Assembly (NCBI GenBank): GCA_035495315.1
Contig: DATJGF010000172.1
Location: forward strand, 1-35,013
Source of the DNA: DATJGF01 sp035495315
GTDB taxonomy: Bacteria; Verrucomicrobiota; Verrucomicrobiia; Limisphaerales; UBA8199
Direction of reading: 5' to 3'
DNA: 35,013 nucleotides
Position numbers and translations under genes: made by a program
Shown here: positions 24,352 to 32,566 of the stretch, piece after piece
Layout: the number at the start of each line of letters is the position of its first letter
Position numbering within the stretch: the first letter of the stretch is position 1
Notes under the pieces: model-generated
The model's database searches: none
Told to the model about the DNA's origin: nothing
What the model saw: only the letters and a program-made list of their open reading frames with translations

Positions 24352-25674
24352 TCACTTCCCACCGTCCGCCATCACCTCCTGCGCGACCGCATCCAATCGG
24401 CCGTAACGCCTGATTTCCGGCCAGATCAATGCAACCGCGATGACGATAAGAATTGTCCCCACACCTCCCGAGACCACTGAAAAGACCGGTCCTAACCAGT
24501 GGGCGACAAAACCCGATTCGAAACCGCCGAGTTCATTGGAAGTACCGATGAATAGGCTATTGACCGCCGATACCCGGCCGCGCTTTTCATCGGGCGTCAG
24601 CAACTGCACCAGGGTATGCCGCACCACGACACTGATGTTGTCGACGATACCGCAGATTACCAAAGTCACCATGGAGAGCCAGAACCAGCGTGAGAACCCA
24701 AACCCTATGGTTGCCAATCCGAAAATGGCGACCGCCCAGAGCAACGTACGCCCGGCCTTCTCCAGTGGTGGGCGATGTGCCAGCACCAGCGCGCACACCA
24801 AGGAACCCAAAGGCAACGCCGCCTGGAGTAATCCGAGAACCAGCCCGCTCTTGGGCCCAGCCTGAAGAATGTCTTTGGCATAGACCGGTAGCAACGCGGT
24901 GGCACCCCCCAGGAGCACAGCAAAAAGATCGAGGGTAATAATGCCCAGAATCACCCGGCTCGCGAACACAAAACTAAAACCGGCACCGAGACTGGCAATG
25001 GTCATTGGTTCCCTGGTCGTAACAACATGACGCCGCTTCACGAGCCCAACCAGCGCAAGACAAATTAAGGCACTAATAGCGTTGGTCGCATAGACAGGCG
25101 CGGCTTGATGAGTCAGCGCGATCATTGCGCCACCGGCGGCAGGCCCAACGACCGAGGAGAGTTGAAAACTGCCGCTACTCCAGGTCACCGCTTTGGAGAA
25201 CTCCTGGCGCGAGACCAGGTGGGGCATAAATGCCGAGCTGGCCGGCCAGAGAAAAGTCCGCGCGGTGCCCGCAACAAAGAGACAGGAATAAATCCAAAAG
25301 ACATCAACCTTCAAAAGAGAAATCAGCGTGAGGCCGGCGCTGGCGCATGCGATAACAAAACTCATCCAAACAATGATGCGCTTGCGGTCGTAATTGTCAG
25401 CAACATGACCTGCCGGCAATGTAAACAGAATCATCGGCAGCATTTGGGTAAGACCGACCAACCCCAAAGCCAAGGCTGAATTAGTGCGTTCGTACAATTC
25501 CCAACCTACGGCGACAGTCAGCATTTGCTGGCCCAGCGAGGCTACGAATCGTCCAACCAGGTAGAGAACCAAATCCCGGTTTCGCAGCACCGCATACGGA
25601 TCAGAAGTGGCAGCGATCTCGGGTGCAGCGACGGATCCAGGGGAAGCACCGGTTTTTGGCATTGTCGAGGCCAT
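24352..25674 (-). CDS. MFS transporter, EntS/MFS_3-like exporter
   Basis: This 440-residue inner-membrane protein shows about eleven to twelve hydrophobic helices. After a 25-residue soluble start it begins LRNRDLVLYLVGRFVASLGQQMLTVAVGWELYERTNSALALGLVGL, the typical first helix pair of the MFS_3/EntS group. The A-like motif between helices 2 and 3 reads GHVADNYDRKRIIVW (family GxxxDRxxRR). A central break follows LVKRRHVVT. Members export small molecules such as siderophores or drugs by proton antiport. The substrate is not deducible. It stands alone, convergent with guaB, so genomic context gives no hint. Confidence 0.88.
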   Translation of the reverse strand: MASTMPKTGASPGSVAAPEIAATSDPYAVLRNRDLVLYLVGRFVASLGQQMLTVAVGWELYERTNSALALGLVGLTQMLPMILFTLPAGHVADNYDRKRIIVWMSFVIACASAGLTLISLLKVDVFWIYSCLFVAGTARTFLWPASSAFMPHLVSRQEFSKAVTWSSGSFQLSSVVGPAAGGAMIALTHQAAPVYATNAISALICLALVGLVKRRHVVTTREPMTIASLGAGFSFVFASRVILGIITLDLFAVLLGGATALLPVYAKDILQAGPKSGLVLGLLQAALPLGSLVCALVLAHRPPLEKAGRTLLWAVAIFGLATIGFGFSRWFWLSMVTLVICGIVDNISVVVRHTLVQLLTPDEKRGRVSAVNSLFIGTSNELGGFESGFVAHWLGPVFSVVSGGVGTILIVIAVALIWPEIRRYGRLDAVAQEVMADGGK

Positions 25675-25997
25675 TATAGTCGGTTGGCACTCTGCCCTTC
25701 AAAAGAAATACGCAAGGACCGAAATGAAGAGGGGATTAGCGGACTGAGATGGATCAGCTGCTACGTTGTCGGCTCAAAGGTTTGATTGCATCCTCTCCGA
25801 ACTAAGCGGCGGCATCACGATGCCGCCGCTTCCCAACAACAACTCACCTCCTCGACGAACACTGACATTGTTAAGGCTCGAGCTGTAATCGGTGTATGGG
25901 GACGTTAACCCAAGGGCGCATATTGCGGAGCTGACGTGCCCTGCCATACACAAAGCTTGCGGGGCACAGTGTAGAACTCCATTGTGGTGTTAGCCGT
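25675..25997. other. Gene-free gap with hairpins
   Basis: These 323 bp separate the divergent MFS gene and small membrane-protein gene. They hold a 12-bp perfect hairpin at 25804-25831 and a weaker GTGCCC/GGGCAC pairing near 25935-25968. No coding sequence is seen. The promoters of both neighbours should be here. Confidence 0.6.
25804..25831. repeat. GC-rich hairpin
   Basis: AAGCGGCGGCAT (25804-25815) pairs perfectly with ATGCCGCCGCTT (25820-25831), loop CACG. It sits between two divergent starts, so it is unlikely to be a terminator. A repeat or regulatory hairpin is more likely. Confidence 0.45.
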
Positions 25998-26183
25998 ATG
26001 GAGCAGCAAAGGGAAACCGAACCCGGTGGTGTGCAGCGTCGCTATCTATGGCCCTGGTTCGTCCTGGGCGCGGTTTTGCTCGCCATCATATTGTCCGTCC
26101 TGTGGGTCAGTCACGAAGTCGAACGAACACGACGCATTCGTGATCTGAACGCATCTGACACAAATTCGGGCCCGGTAAGATAA
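25998..26183 (+). CDS. Small single-pass membrane protein
   Basis: This 61-residue protein has a polar N-terminus (MEQQRETEPGGVQRRYL), one clear transmembrane helix (WPWFVLGAVLLAIILSVLWVS, about residues 18-38) and a charged tail (HEVERTRRIRDLN). Arginines flank the helix on both sides. It reads as a real short gene: composition is protein-like and the helix has clean boundaries with aromatic Trp/Tyr anchors. No functional motif is present. It precedes a long inverted repeat and converges with the sulfatase gene. Function unknown. Confidence 0.65.
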   Translation: MEQQRETEPGGVQRRYLWPWFVLGAVLLAIILSVLWVSHEVERTRRIRDLNASDTNSGPVR

Positions 26184-26207
26184 TCTCCAGCAGTTATGCA
26201 AAGGTTT

Positions 26208-26315
26208 TTCGGAAGGCCGAGCATCGTTTAGCACCACGAGGCCCAAAAATCCTCGTAAAAACAATTAACAGATGTTTGGGCCTCGCGGAGGTACTGGGAG
26301 CTCGGGCCTTCCGAA
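26208..26315. repeat. Long imperfect inverted repeat between convergent genes
   Basis: Outer arms TTCGGAAGGCCGAGC (26208-26222) and GCTCGGGCCTTCCGAA (26300-26315), and inner arms CGAGGCCCAAA (26237-26247) and TTTGGGCCTCG (26275-26285), nest to form one hairpin about 108 bp long. It abuts the sulfatase stop and begins 24 bp after the small membrane-protein stop, so it may terminate both transcripts. The multi-arm design also fits a degenerate MITE. Confidence 0.6.
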
Positions 26316-27737
26316 TCATGATCCCGTCTCAGGTTTTTTGATCGGCCATTCGGGCGCCTCCGTTCGGGCATTTTTGAGCAACTGTTCCATTTTGGCGATA
26401 ACCTCCGGATGTTCCGCCGCGACGTTCTTCTTTTCGCCGATATCAGTTTTCAGATCATACAGTTCAAGTGCTTGATCTGTCTGCGGCCGTACTGCCTTCC
26501 AATTACCCGCCCGCAGCGCCTGCTGAAAACCGCGTTCGTGAAATTCCCAATAAAAAGAGTCGTGCCGATTTGTTTGTGACTGCCCCATCAGCAGCGGCAA
26601 AAACGAAAGGCCATCAATTTTCTCAGGCGGTTTTGCCCCTGATAATGCGGCAGCCGTTGGCAGAAAATCCCAAAATGCCCATGCTTCGTCGGTAACGAGG
26701 CCGGGCTGGATTTTCCCAGGCCAACGCACGATCAACGGCACGCGAATTCCCCCTTCGTACAAGTCCCTCTTGGTTCCGCGCAACGGGCCGGAACTTTTGA
26801 AAAACGCCGGATCGACACCGCCTTCCTTGTGCGGGCCATTATCACTGCTGAAGAAAATAATCGTATTGTCCTCAATTCGCAGTTCCTTGAGTTTGTCCAA
26901 TAGTCTGCCGACATCGGTATCAAGACGAGTGATCATCGCGGCCTTATTTTTTTCGGTTTGCGGCCATGACTCGGAAGAATAGGGCGAATCGCTCGGGACC
27001 TGCATACCGTTGCCGGAGCGGGTGCCTTCTTCGTTGTTGGCATGGGGGATAGTATAGGCCAGGTAGAGGAAGAACGGCTGGAAGGCGTTGGAGGTATCCG
27101 GCTTATTGATCCTGAGGAAATTCAAGGCACCGATAGTAAAAAGGTCATGCGAGTAGAGGCCTTTCTTGTTCGCCAGATTTTCATATAAAAGCTGCTGGCC
27201 GTCGAAGTGAGTTCGCGGATCATAGTGCCACAGATGCGTCGGGTAATAATCATGCGCGGCTACCTGGTCCAGGTAACCGGCAAATTCATCAAAACCCTTT
27301 TTCTGCGGAACACCGGAGGTGTTTTCATTACCAAGACCCCACTTGCCGATTAAACCCGTGTGATAGCCGGCCTGCTTCAGCAACTCCGCAATGGTCACGT
27401 CGCCCGAACGCAGCGCCTGAGTTCCATTGCCCCGAATCCAGGCGTGACCGGTATGCAAACCAGTCATTAAGGCGCACCGCGACGGTGCACATACGGTGCT
27501 GCCTGCATAAAAGCTCGTGAAACGCATGCCGTCAGCGGCGAGCTTGTCCAGATTAGGAGTTTTGATTTTAGCCTGGCCGTAGCAACCCAAATCGCCATAG
27601 CCAAGGTCGTCGGCCAGAATAAAAATGATATTTGGCCTCGGCGGAGCTGAGGGTTTTTCGGCCGACGCTTCCTTCGAGGTATTCTGGGCCGCAAATCCGG
27701 ATACCCAGCCGCACAGCATCATCGCCAGGGCGACCAT
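26316..27737 (-). CDS. Arylsulfatase-type sulfatase
   Basis: From ATG 27737 the protein has 473 residues and a signal sequence (MVALAMMLCGWVSGFAAQ). The metal-binding start is NIIFILADDLGYGDLGCYG. The formylglycine motif is CAPSR, with the modified Cys at residue 83. The next motif reads GYHTGLIGKWGLG, where many sulfatases have GKWHLG. Further active-site segments are TIPHANNE, FSSDNGPHKEGG and GTKRDLYEGGIRVP. It should hydrolyse sulfate esters, perhaps on polysaccharides, outside the cytoplasm, and needs a formylglycine-generating enzyme not seen here. The open frame extends to ATG 27869 or 27911, but that extension (ALPRALRRCFESATGLAHSK) looks repeat-derived, so I place the start at 27737, with moderate certainty. 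Confidence 0.9.
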   Translation of the reverse strand: MVALAMMLCGWVSGFAAQNTSKEASAEKPSAPPRPNIIFILADDLGYGDLGCYGQAKIKTPNLDKLAADGMRFTSFYAGSTVCAPSRCALMTGLHTGHAWIRGNGTQALRSGDVTIAELLKQAGYHTGLIGKWGLGNENTSGVPQKKGFDEFAGYLDQVAAHDYYPTHLWHYDPRTHFDGQQLLYENLANKKGLYSHDLFTIGALNFLRINKPDTSNAFQPFFLYLAYTIPHANNEEGTRSGNGMQVPSDSPYSSESWPQTEKNKAAMITRLDTDVGRLLDKLKELRIEDNTIIFFSSDNGPHKEGGVDPAFFKSSGPLRGTKRDLYEGGIRVPLIVRWPGKIQPGLVTDEAWAFWDFLPTAAALSGAKPPEKIDGLSFLPLLMGQSQTNRHDSFYWEFHERGFQQALRAGNWKAVRPQTDQALELYDLKTDIGEKKNVAAEHPEVIAKMEQLLKNARTEAPEWPIKKPETGS

Positions 27738-27739
27738 GG

Positions 27740-27862
27740 TCCCAAAGGAGGAGCCATGGAGAATCCGTAAGGTTTTGGAGTGCGCCAGTCCTGTGGCGCT
27801 TTCAAAACAGCGCCGCAGCGCTCTCGGAAGGGCCGGTTTCTGCTGCAGCCGTTTAGACTTGC
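27740..27862. repeat. Probable dispersed repeat at the sulfatase 5' end
   Basis: This GC-rich stretch is open in several frames. The plus strand reads RKVLECASPVALSKQRRSAL and the minus strand ALPRALRRCFESATGLAHSK. Peptides of this kind recur, in my recollection, as spurious ORFs in Verrucomicrobia genomes because they come from an extragenic repeat. There is no second copy in this window to prove it. Confidence 0.35.
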
Positions 27863-27963
27863 TCACCATGCCGGATATTCTGGGGAAAGGGCGCTCCCCG
27901 GCGCAAACCATTTCACCAATAATTCGCGTTGCGTTTGGGCCTTTTCAAGGCAATTTGTGGGAA

Positions 27964-28503
27964 ATGGCTCCCGACCAGGACCTGCAAACCGGAAGCGAAC
28001 ACACTGCTACTGAGGCCTCGGCCGAAGCGCTGCGACCAAACCGCCGCTCTTCTCGAGGCCGCCGCGGACGCGGACGGCGACGCCGCGCCAAACCTACGCC
28101 GACCCAACAAACCAACGCTTCCGAAGCGGCGCCTGAAGAATCTTCGGAGACCTCGGCCGTGGAGCAAGAATCGCGGGAAATGGAAGAGCAGCCCCAGACA
28201 CCTTCGTCGATATCAGAACCGGAACCAGATCAGCTGAGGGAAACACCGCCCGCTGCGGCTCCGGCACGACCCAGCCGCCCCGCTTCCAAGGCGAGCATTC
28301 AAGAGGCCATCGACCAGGTGAATGAAATAATCGACTCGTTGAAAGAGAGCCTCGAACAGATGGACGAGGTGTTAGAAGTTCTGGAGTATTTCGAGCGACA
28401 AGGCCATGCAGATGAGCGTGAGATTGAATCCTTGCGCCGCTCGCTCCGCCAACTACAGCGGCCTCGAGAGGGCGGCCGCCACCCGCATCACGGACATTCC
28501 TAA
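27964..28503 (+). CDS. Arg-rich, acidic-linker, coiled-coil protein of unknown function
   Basis: From ATG 27964 (GTGGGA just upstream) the protein has 179 residues. Residues about 25-42 are a dense Arg/Gly block (RRSSRGRRGRGRRRRAK) suggesting nucleic-acid or ribosome binding. About 45-115 are acidic and Pro/Ser/Glu-rich, hence disordered. About 118-170 form a heptad-like coiled coil (IQEAIDQVNEIIDSLKESLEQMDEVLEVLEYFERQ). The last residues are His-rich (HPHHGHS). The open frame reaches back to 27625 but crosses the sulfatase gene and the repeat, so the long form is rejected. It precedes the Co/Ni importer by 139 bp on the same strand. I do not recognise a named family. Confidence 0.72.
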   Translation: MAPDQDLQTGSEHTATEASAEALRPNRRSSRGRRGRGRRRRAKPTPTQQTNASEAAPEESSETSAVEQESREMEEQPQTPSSISEPEPDQLRETPPAAAPARPSRPASKASIQEAIDQVNEIIDSLKESLEQMDEVLEVLEYFERQGHADEREIESLRRSLRQLQRPREGGRHPHHGHS

Positions 28504-28642
28504 ATCGCTTCCAGGCGAGCTCTACTGGTAATTCAGCCTCTCAGCCTCACGCGCGGACGAGCAGGTCAAATCTCGTGTTGCACCTTGTGATTTCGGTGCT
28601 TAAGCTTATTTACCTGCGGTTGGGAAGCCGCGGGATACGACC

Positions 28643-29590
28643 ATGCATCTACCGGACGGTTTCCTGGACGCCAAAACCGCTCTCCTCTCAACCGGGGCGG
28701 CTGCTGCAGGCGTTAGTGTAGCTCTGTGCCAGGTTCGCACCACGCTTGAGCCCCGCCAGATGCCGATGCTAGGCCTTGCCGCCGCGTTTATTTTCGCCGC
28801 GCAAATGCTGAATTTTCCTGTCGCCGGCGGAACTTCCGGCCACCTGGTCGGCGGAGTCTTGACCGCAATTTTGCTGGGCCCCAGCGCCGCCGTTCTGGTG
28901 ATGACGTGTGTGTTAATCGTGCAGTGCTTAATGTTCGCTGATGGCGGATTGATGGCGCTCGGCGCTAACATATTCAATATGGGGATTGTGAGTGTCTGTG
29001 GCGGTTACGCGGTCTTTCGGGTCGTCAAAAGTTTCATTTGGATGGAGGAAACGCGTTCGACGGTTTTTGCCGCCGCATTTGCTGCCTGGTTCGGCACCGT
29101 GTTAGGTTCGATTTTCTGCGCCGGCGAACTCGCTTTGTCTCAAACTGCCCCTTGGACGCTCGCCTTTCCAGCGATGGCCTATGTCCACATGATCGTTGGA
29201 GTGGGTGAAGGACTCGTTACCGGCCTCATTACGCTGACCGTCGTGCGGAACCGACCCCAGCTCGTCGTTACGCAACACCCGGGCTTTCTTGCTTACGGCT
29301 TGTTGCTCTGCCTGGGACTCGTGTTGTTCGTTGCCCCATTCGCCTGCCCGTGGCCCGATGGTCTTGAAACCGTCGCCTCGTTTGTGGGGTTTAAGGCAAA
29401 CCAAACCCACTCCGCTTTGAAGGCGCCCTTGGGGGATTACCAACTCCCCTTTATCGGCTCGGCAACTTTCGCCACAGCAGTGGCAGGAGCGATCGGAACC
29501 ATCTTAGCGTTTGCAGCCGCGTATGGGTTGGCGCGAATCCTGGTACCCGCCCTCAACGCTCGCAAGAAGGATGCATCCTCCGGAAACTGA
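28643..29590 (+). CDS. cbiM: ECF-type cobalt/nickel importer, CbiM with fused PDGLE (CbiN-like) domain
   Basis: This 315-residue membrane protein starts MHLPDGFLD; the His at position 2 is the metal ligand in the CbiM/NikM family. Core helices include FIFAAQMLNFPVAGGTSGHLVGGVL, QCLMFADGGLMALGANIFNMGIV and YVHMIVGVGEGLVTGLI, all canonical. After residue about 210 comes an extra part with CPWPDGLETVASFVG, the PDGLE signature of the CbiN/NikN subunit, so both are joined in one chain. The system imports Co2+ or Ni2+. Specificity is undecided since no cobalamin, hydrogenase or urease genes are nearby. Its stop overlaps the next start. Confidence 0.93.
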   Translation: MHLPDGFLDAKTALLSTGAAAAGVSVALCQVRTTLEPRQMPMLGLAAAFIFAAQMLNFPVAGGTSGHLVGGVLTAILLGPSAAVLVMTCVLIVQCLMFADGGLMALGANIFNMGIVSVCGGYAVFRVVKSFIWMEETRSTVFAAAFAAWFGTVLGSIFCAGELALSQTAPWTLAFPAMAYVHMIVGVGEGLVTGLITLTVVRNRPQLVVTQHPGFLAYGLLLCLGLVLFVAPFACPWPDGLETVASFVGFKANQTHSALKAPLGDYQLPFIGSATFATAVAGAIGTILAFAAAYGLARILVPALNARKKDASSGN

Positions 29591-30179
29591 GCCGTCCGAC
29601 CGCATCGGCCTGCTCCAAAGAGCTTCCCCGCGCTTCAAACTGCTTGCCGCCATTATCCTGATCACCGCGACGGCTTTACTACCCCGCCGCCCCCACATTT
29701 TGTACCTCGTTCCGGCCCTCGCGCTGTTGCTGCTTTGGCCGCTCTCCCGCATGCCGCTAAGTTATATCTGGCGCCGCTTGTTGGTTGTGGAGTTGCTGGT
29801 TCTCGGCATCGCTTCGCTCTCCCTCATCAATCCCGCTGCCACTCCTATGGTTCTTGCAGCCATCATCAAAAGCAATCTCTGCATCTTCACGCTACTGATG
29901 CTCACCTGGACCACTCCCTTCTACGATATTCTTCAAGAACTGCGGCGTTTCCGCCTCCCGACGGTCATGCTCACTATACTAACTCTTATGTATCGCTACC
30001 TGCCCGTCCTGGTCGAAGAGTCCCGGAGGATGCAGCGCGCTCGTGCCAGCCGCACCTTTTCTCCGCGCCGCCGGCTGGCCTGGCAAAACCTATCGACGAT
30101 CATTGGCCAGCTTTTTATCCGCAGCGCCGAGCGCGCGGAACGGATCTATCTGGCGATGTGTGCTCGAGGTTGGAAATGA
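29571..30179 (+). CDS. cbiQ: ECF transporter T component, CbiQ/NikQ-like
   Basis: This 202-residue inner-membrane coupling protein has hydrophobic helices from about residue 24 (FKLLAAIILITATALL, YLVPALALLLLWPL, LLVVELLVLGIASLSL). The two cytoplasmic Ala-Arg motifs that contact the ATPase are RRMQRARASRTF and, at the C-terminus, ERIYLAMCARGWK. It converts ATP hydrolysis by CbiO into substrate release by CbiM. ATG 29571 was chosen over 29511: it overlaps the cbiM stop by 20 bp, the usual close coupling, with AGAAGG directly before it. Its stop overlaps the cbiO start as ATGA. It is shorter than typical CbiQ (about 225-260). Confidence 0.9.
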   Translation: MHPPETEPSDRIGLLQRASPRFKLLAAIILITATALLPRRPHILYLVPALALLLLWPLSRMPLSYIWRRLLVVELLVLGIASLSLINPAATPMVLAAIIKSNLCIFTLLMLTWTTPFYDILQELRRFRLPTVMLTILTLMYRYLPVLVEESRRMQRARASRTFSPRRRLAWQNLSTIIGQLFIRSAERAERIYLAMCARGWK

Positions 30180-30943
30180 AACCTGCCGTCGAGGTCCGTG
30201 CACTAAGTTATCAATACCCCAGAACCAGTAGGGGGTTGACGCTCGATAACCTTTCTTTTGTTGTTGGGCCGGAGGAATGTATCGGCGTGCTGGGTCCCAA
30301 TGGTGCCGGAAAATCAACCTTGCTGTTACATTTGAACGGCTTGCTTCCCGAGCGCCCTCCGGCAGAACCCAGCATTTGGATCGACGGAGAACCGCTTACC
30401 CAAAAAACATTCGACCTGATCCGCCAACGGGTCGGATTACTTTTTCAGGACCCGGACGACCAACTGATTTCTGCAACCGTCTTCGAGGACGTCGCCTTCG
30501 GCCCGCGACAACTGGGAATTGAGGGAGCTGTGCTGCGCTCGCTGGTGGGCCATTGCCTCACGCAAGTCGGGCTTCAAGGATTCGGGTTGCGCGAATCGCA
30601 TCGGCTCAGCCACGGCGAAAAGCGCCGCGTGTGCCTGGCTGGTGTCCTCGCCTGTAAACCAAGCGTGCTGGTGCTCGACGAGCCCACAAGCGACCTCGAT
30701 CCGCGCGGACGTCGTGAGTTCAAATCGTTACTGCAGTCGTTGCCCGGCGCGAAACTGATCGCTACCCATGATCTGGAGTTGGTGGTCGACCTTTGCTCCC
30801 GCGTGCTGATACTCGACGAAGGCAAGTTGATCGCAGAAGGACCTACCGTCGCATTACTCTCGAACGAAGAGTTGATGCTGGCGCATGGGCTGGAAAAGCC
30901 GCATAGCCTCCTGCATCGGCATCCACACGGGCCCGTCATCTAA
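30176..30943 (+). CDS. cbiO: ECF transporter ATPase, CbiO/NikO-like
   Basis: This 255-residue ABC ATPase drives the Co/Ni importer. Walker A is GPNGAGKST, the Q-loop LFQDPDDQLISATVFEDVAFGP is diagnostic of ECF ATPases, the signature is LSHGEKRRV, Walker B is VLVLDEPTSDLDP, and the switch His is in ATHDLELV. ATG 30176 forms an ATGA overlap with the cbiQ stop. The same frame is open much further upstream, but only through the cbiQ gene. The protein ends in a His-rich tail (HSLLHRHPHGPVI). It is the last gene of the operon and converges with the phosphoesterase gene 16 bp away. Confidence 0.93.
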   Translation: MKPAVEVRALSYQYPRTSRGLTLDNLSFVVGPEECIGVLGPNGAGKSTLLLHLNGLLPERPPAEPSIWIDGEPLTQKTFDLIRQRVGLLFQDPDDQLISATVFEDVAFGPRQLGIEGAVLRSLVGHCLTQVGLQGFGLRESHRLSHGEKRRVCLAGVLACKPSVLVLDEPTSDLDPRGRREFKSLLQSLPGAKLIATHDLELVVDLCSRVLILDEGKLIAEGPTVALLSNEELMLAHGLEKPHSLLHRHPHGPVI

Positions 30944-30945
30944 AA

Positions 30946-30961
30946 AAGGTTTAAAGACCTT
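30946..30961 (-). terminator. Weak terminator at the phosphoesterase 3' end
   Basis: On the minus strand AAGGT pairs with ACCTT around a 6-nt loop and is followed directly by TTTT. It overlaps the phosphoesterase stop codon and lies in the 16-bp convergent gap. The stem is only 5 bp, so confidence is low. Confidence 0.3.
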
Positions 30962-32303
30962 ACTGTGTTTGAGCCATTGGGAAACCGAAACTAGCCGCTC
31001 GCTCTAACAGAATTTGTGATCGTCCAACAGCGCGGGTTTCCAAAGGACAGATTGAGCCGAAGGGTCCGGCGGGGACATTGAAAGTAGGCGCCTCGAGGTT
31101 GGGATGTGCAAAATCCAGCACCTCCGCCAGATTATTTGCAGTTGCATCGCGAACCGTTAACGGCCTGAGATTCCAGCGCCATTCGAGCATCTTGAGGACC
31201 GAAGTATGGTCATATAGGCCCGGCGCCACTTTGCCTCGCGGCGACCACGGTGAGATGATCAAAGCGGGGACACGGAAGCCGCGCCGTCCGTCGCTACCCA
31301 GGGCGGCGTCGCCCGATGGGATCGGCGCCACCGACGGGGGAACGTGCTCAAAAAACCCGCCCCATTCGTCATAATTGATGATGAGGACAGTGTTGGGCCA
31401 GGCAGGGCTCGAGGTCACCGCTTCGTAAATGGTATTCAAGAAAAGTTCTCCCCTGCGGATATCGGCATGAGGGTGGTCATCACTGGAAAGACCCTCTTCC
31501 TCACCGAAAAACGGCGGATCGACAAAGGACACATGCGGCAAGGTTCCAGCCGAGCAATCCAGAAAGAATTGGTCGATGCTCCGAGATATCGGCACATATT
31601 TCGCCCCCCAGAACGCCAGGAACGGAATGTCGTTGAAGTAATAACGGGCGCTCAGACTATGATCTAGGAGCCGATCCCAGATGGTCGGCAGACTCGACAA
31701 CGGTAAGAGAGAGTCATCCAACCGATCAGTCTGCGCAGCGTGCTGGTAAATACGGTTAGGGTAGGTCGGCGCCATGATCGGGGCAAAGTAATGATCGCAC
31801 GTGGTCCACTGCTGCGCCGCAGGCGCGAAAAAAGCAAGGTCGTTTGCGACATAGTATCCTATCGCATAGATATCATTGGTACCGGCCCGAAGCCAGCCAT
31901 CGCACGCCCCATTGTCAAATTCGACTCTGCCGCCCGTGTAAGAATGATCTGGATCGGGATGACCGCACCCCTGGTAATCGGGGGCCAGCGGATAGGTTGA
32001 GTGCGAGACTCCGGAAGCATCAGCGTAACTCAAGCCCTCTTGCCGGGCTTCCGCTCCGGGTAACCAACCTAGAAAATGATCGAACGACCGGTTTTCCATC
32101 ATCACCAGCACCACATGTTCAATACCGGACTGGTTCGGCTTCGGCAGCCGCTTGTCGCGGGGCATCGCCAGACTGGAGGAAACCACGCCGCCGAAGCCTA
32201 GAGTCCCTACCGTAACTTGACGAAGAAATCGGCGCCGCGGAAATCCGCTTCGTGTTTGCCGGTGAGTGGAGGCTCGTTTAAGACGAGATTGCTGCTTTTT
32301 CAT
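30960..32303 (-). CDS. Tat-exported phosphoesterase, phospholipase C/acid phosphatase family
   Basis: This 447-residue protein has a twin-arginine signal (FPRRRFLRQVTVGTLGFGGVVSSSLA, about residues 21-46). The family opening IEHVVLVMMENRSFDHFLGWLPG holds the metal-binding Glu-Asn pair. Later conserved segments are PTYPNRIYQHAAQTD, SFVDPPFFG, SSDDHPHADIRRGE, LIINYDEWGGFFEHVPPP-like, RVPALIISPWSPRG and YDHTSVLKMLEWRW. All match the alkaline-phosphatase-fold phosphoesterase family (AcpA/PLC). It probably releases phosphate from lipids or phosphomonoesters in the periplasm. A TTAAC-CGC-TTAAC direct repeat at 32336-32348 lies upstream, but its 8-bp spacing is not that of a Pho box. Confidence 0.9.
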   Translation of the reverse strand: MKKQQSRLKRASTHRQTRSGFPRRRFLRQVTVGTLGFGGVVSSSLAMPRDKRLPKPNQSGIEHVVLVMMENRSFDHFLGWLPGAEARQEGLSYADASGVSHSTYPLAPDYQGCGHPDPDHSYTGGRVEFDNGACDGWLRAGTNDIYAIGYYVANDLAFFAPAAQQWTTCDHYFAPIMAPTYPNRIYQHAAQTDRLDDSLLPLSSLPTIWDRLLDHSLSARYYFNDIPFLAFWGAKYVPISRSIDQFFLDCSAGTLPHVSFVDPPFFGEEEGLSSDDHPHADIRRGELFLNTIYEAVTSSPAWPNTVLIINYDEWGGFFEHVPPSVAPIPSGDAALGSDGRRGFRVPALIISPWSPRGKVAPGLYDHTSVLKMLEWRWNLRPLTVRDATANNLAEVLDFAHPNLEAPTFNVPAGPFGSICPLETRAVGRSQILLERAASFGFPMAQTQ

Positions 32304-32399
32304 AATCCCGGGTTAGCTTTTTGGTGAGGGAGTATTAACCGCTTAACTAAATCTAAGTAGTGGGCCTAACCCTCCTTCTGCTTGCGTTCGCGCCCTAGC

Positions 32400-32560
32400 T
32401 ATGACCCTCCGATTTGGGGTTTAAAACCCATCGGTAAGCGGGTGAAAGCCTTAGTCGCGCCTAAGCTCTTTTTCGGCAGACTTAAGGGGCGGAAAGCAGT
32501 CTAGGGCACACCTAGGCCCATAGACTGAAATCGCAGCTTAACGGGAAACATCAACTCCAG
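32400..32560 (+). promoter_or_regulatory. Structured-looking leader before the secreted protein gene
   Basis: The 263-bp gap contains CCGAT-TTGGGGTTT-AAAACCC-ATCGG near 32409-32434, and a nested pairing AGTCTAGG/CCTA...AGACT near 32499-32526, just upstream of the ATG at 32567. I could not match it to a known riboswitch class. It may be an mRNA leader with regulatory folding. Confidence 0.25.
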
Positions 32561-32566
32561 GAAAAT

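Noticed and set aside
28504..28642. Possible cobalamin or NiCo riboswitch upstream of cbiM
   Set aside because: I looked for a B12-box-like core and the NiCo riboswitch junctions in the 139 bp and found neither.
29735..30175. Long upstream extension of cbiO in the same frame
   Set aside because: It is the third frame of cbiQ; the cbiO start at 30176 with the ATGA overlap and the normal domain boundary fits better.
32336..32348. TTAAC-CGC-TTAAC as a Pho box for the phosphoesterase
   Set aside because: The 8-bp repeat spacing does not fit the 11-bp Pho-box phase, and only two half-sites are present.
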